The translations under genes and the position numbers were made by a program. A DNA stretch of 64,000 bases, from the NCBI RefSeq assembly GCF_030409225.1, contig NZ_JAUFPK010000001.1, forward strand, positions 350,604-414,603. The letters are read 5' to 3'. The notes under the pieces are model-generated. The model did no database searches. It was given only the letters and a program-made list of their open reading frames with translations, and was not told the DNA's origin. This document shows, one piece after another, positions 62,210 through 64,000 of the stretch. The DNA is from Aquisalimonas lutea (GTDB lineage: Bacteria; Pseudomonadota; Gammaproteobacteria; Nitrococcales; Aquisalimonadaceae). Within the stretch, counting starts at the first letter, position 1. Every line of letters begins with the position of its first letter.

Positions 62210-63172
62210 ATGGTTAACGAATTGGAAACCAAAACAACGGCTGCCGCTGACGCGCGGGAGCTCGGTGGCTCCCTCGACGACGTCCGAGCGTTCTGCGCGG
62301 TGGTGGATTTCGGCAGCATCACCGCGGCCGCCCGCAATCTGGGGGAGACCAAGAGCAGCATCAGCCGCCGTGTGACGCGCCTGGAGCGCCGGCTGGGGAG
62401 CGCGCTGCTGGCCCGCCAGCCGCGGGCGGTCAGCGCAACCGAGGAGGGAATCGCCTTCCACGCCAAGGCGGGCGCGGCGCTCGCGCTACTGGACGATGCC
62501 ACCGAGGCGGCGAGTGAAGCGCACTCCCTGCCCCGGGGTCATCTGCGTCTAACCGCCCCTGTGGATTTCGGCCTGGAAGTGCTGCCGGAGGCCATCAGCG
62601 TGTTCCGCCGGCGCTATCCGCAGATCACGGTGGAGCTGCTTCTCACCAGCAGCACGCTGGACCTGGCAACACACCGCATCGACCTGGCTCTGCGAGCGAG
62701 CAGCGAGTTGCCTGACATGGACTACCGCGCCGCGCCCCTGGTGAGCTTCAGCGTCCGGCTCTACGCCACGCCTGCCTATCTCGCTGAGCGCGGCGAGCCG
62801 TCCACGCCCGCGGCGCTTGCGGAGCACGACGTGATCGCCGCGCGGGATCTGATGGGCCCCACCGCCGTGTCCCTCAGCAACGGCCGCCGTACCGAGCGCG
62901 TGTGCGTGCGCCCGGCGGTGCAGACGGACGAGCCGGCCAGTGTAGCGCGCATCGTGCTCGCCGGCGGGGGGATCGGTCCGCTGCCGGATGTTGGGGCGGC
63001 GCCGGCACTACAGGACGGCCGGCTGCAGGCGGTGCTGCCGCGCTGGACGGTCAGCAGCGCCCGGCTCTACGCCATCACCATCGCCGGGCGGGAGGCCCCG
63101 GCACGCGTTCGTCTGTTCAAGGAGTTCCTGCGCGAGCGCCTCGCCGGGCTCGGTGCTTGCGCGATCGAGTAG
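62210..63172 (+). CDS. LysR-family transcriptional regulator
   Basis: The 320-residue protein has an N-terminal helix-turn-helix (DDVRAFCAVVDFGSITAAARNLGETKSSISRRVTRLE, about 23-60) and a C-terminal effector domain with LRLTAPVDFGLEVLPEAISVFRRRYPQI and IDLALRASSELPDMDYRAAPL. It resembles LysR regulators of the AaeR/DsdC-like group. The start could also be ATG 62162, which has GGAAAGG upstream and would add 16 residues. It is divergent from the small exported gene and upstream of the hydroquinone-reductase gene. Confidence 0.85.
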   Translation: MVNELETKTTAAADARELGGSLDDVRAFCAVVDFGSITAAARNLGETKSSISRRVTRLERRLGSALLARQPRAVSATEEGIAFHAKAGAALALLDDATEAASEAHSLPRGHLRLTAPVDFGLEVLPEAISVFRRRYPQITVELLLTSSTLDLATHRIDLALRASSELPDMDYRAAPLVSFSVRLYATPAYLAERGEPSTPAALAEHDVIAARDLMGPTAVSLSNGRRTERVCVRPAVQTDEPASVARIVLAGGGIGPLPDVGAAPALQDGRLQAVLPRWTVSSARLYAITIAGREAPARVRLFKEFLRERLAGLGACAIE

Positions 63173-63328
63173 CCCGCTGCCAGGCCGAGGCCTGCCCGGC
63201 TCGCTGCGAGGAACCGCCCAACGTTTCCGTATCGTGAACAGTTCGTTCCATTTCGGCTGTCTTACGCAAGCATGGAAACCAGCCCATCCTGTGCAGCAGT
63301 GACCGAAACGATGCATACGGAGGCAATC

Positions 63329-64000
63329 ATGCCGGGACTTGTCAACGGACAGTGGGTCAAGGGCGACATCGCCGACGGCGAGATCAAGGGCGGCGCCTTC
63401 CGGCGCGAGCCGACGCGATTCCGCGACTGGATCACGCCCGATGGCGAGCCCGGGCGGGGCGATCGCCCGGTTTGGCCCGCCGCGCCGGGGCGCTACCAGT
63501 TGTTTGTCGCCTACGTGTGCCCCTGGGCATCGCGCACGCTCATCCTGCGCAAGCTCAAAGGCCTGGAGGCGCTGATCCCGGTCTCCGCCGCCGACCCCGT
63601 GCTCGGTGACGAGGGCTGGACCTACGCCCGGCCCCAGGACGCCGGTCCCGCGCTCGGCCCCGTCGAGCGCCATTATCAGCTCTACACCGCCACCGATCCG
63701 GACTACACCGGAAAGGTCTCGGTACCGGTGCTGTGGGACCGTGACCAGGGCCGGATCGTGAACAACGAGTCCGCCGATATCGTGCGCATCCTGAACACGG
63801 CCTTCGACCATCTCACCGGCAACGACCTCGACTTCTACCCGGGGCCGCTGCGCGAGACCATCGACGCCTGGAACGCGCTCATCTACGACAAGGTCAACAA
63901 CGGCGTCTACCGGGCGGGCTTCGCCAGAGACCAGGCGCACTACGACGCGGCCGTCACCGACGTGTTCGACACCCTCGACCGACTGGAAGCCCACCTGGCC
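63329..64000 (+). CDS. Glutathionyl-hydroquinone reductase (5' part)
   Basis: The first 224 residues are present and the frame runs off the right edge. N-terminal FRREPTRFRDWITPDG, FVAYVCPWASRTLILRKLKGLE with the catalytic Cys of the omega-class-like CPWA motif, GKVSVPVLWDRDQGRIVNNESADIVRILN and the YDKVNNGVYRAGFA block are those of the YqjG/PcpF/ECM4 family. These enzymes reduce glutathionyl-hydroquinones to hydroquinones. GGAGG precedes the ATG. Confidence 0.93.
   Translation, partial: MPGLVNGQWVKGDIADGEIKGGAFRREPTRFRDWITPDGEPGRGDRPVWPAAPGRYQLFVAYVCPWASRTLILRKLKGLEALIPVSAADPVLGDEGWTYARPQDAGPALGPVERHYQLYTATDPDYTGKVSVPVLWDRDQGRIVNNESADIVRILNTAFDHLTGNDLDFYPGPLRETIDAWNALIYDKVNNGVYRAGFARDQAHYDAAVTDVFDTLDRLEAHLA

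Overview
The window looks like chromosomal DNA of a high-GC, probably halophilic gammaproteobacterium near the Ectothiorhodospiraceae/Chromatiales. This is inferred from three things: gene orders typical of Gammaproteobacteria (rpoH-ftsX-ftsE-ftsY, rsmD-coaD, coaBC-dut-algC-argB), acidic proteins, and very strong GC codon bias. No 16S rRNA or ribosomal protein gene is present, so the placement is not secure.

Left part (1-29 kb) is mostly housekeeping. It holds a TAXI-type TRAP binding protein, tRNA-Gly(CCC), thiS-thiG-trmB, a Tas-type aldo/keto reductase, endonuclease V, a membrane-anchored response regulator, a K+ channel with two TrkA-N domains, ampG, a P-type Ca2+-like ATPase, trxB, a glutaredoxin, xthA and a thiolase. 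Next comes a central-carbon block: isocitrate dehydrogenase fused to a tandem CBS module, then PEP carboxylase. It continues with pyrE, two divergently placed alpha/beta hydrolases, pfkA and argB. Non-coding structures here include a perfect 41-bp-arm inverted repeat, a four-unit REP cluster and a small TTTTCAG repeat family.

Middle part (29-47.5 kb) holds algC, dut, coaBC and radC, then rpoH preceded by a near-perfect CIRCE operator, ftsX-ftsE-ftsY, a paired M16 peptidase operon, rsmD and coaD. A 267-bp MITE-like element lies between rsmD and coaD. Then come ggt, an mlaC-like gene with a lytic-transglycosylase-like lipoprotein, a YcgR-type PilZ protein and greB.

Catabolic cluster (47.6-56.5 kb): two divergent operons share one compact promoter/operator region. 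Leftward are an intradiol ring-cleavage dioxygenase, an IclR regulator and a MetE-C-like methyltransferase. Rightward are a citryl-CoA-lyase-like protein, a CaiB-type CoA transferase, a YciI-like protein, a complete DctP-Q-M TRAP transporter and an NADPH-dependent FMN reductase. This reads as an uptake and degradation system for an aromatic or quinone-like acid whose exact substrate and route I cannot identify. It is the best candidate for an undescribed pathway.

Accessory tail (56.5-64 kb) has visibly lower GC. It holds four same-strand genes resembling polymorphic-toxin immunity proteins (DUF4272, SUFU-like, DUF7668-like, HEAT), downstream of a truncated Rhs/YD-repeat N-terminus. After these come a YIP1-family membrane protein, a PhzF-family enzyme, a decayed urtE-like ATPase fragment, a small secreted protein divergent from a LysR regulator, and the 5' part of a glutathionyl-hydroquinone reductase gene that runs off the right edge.
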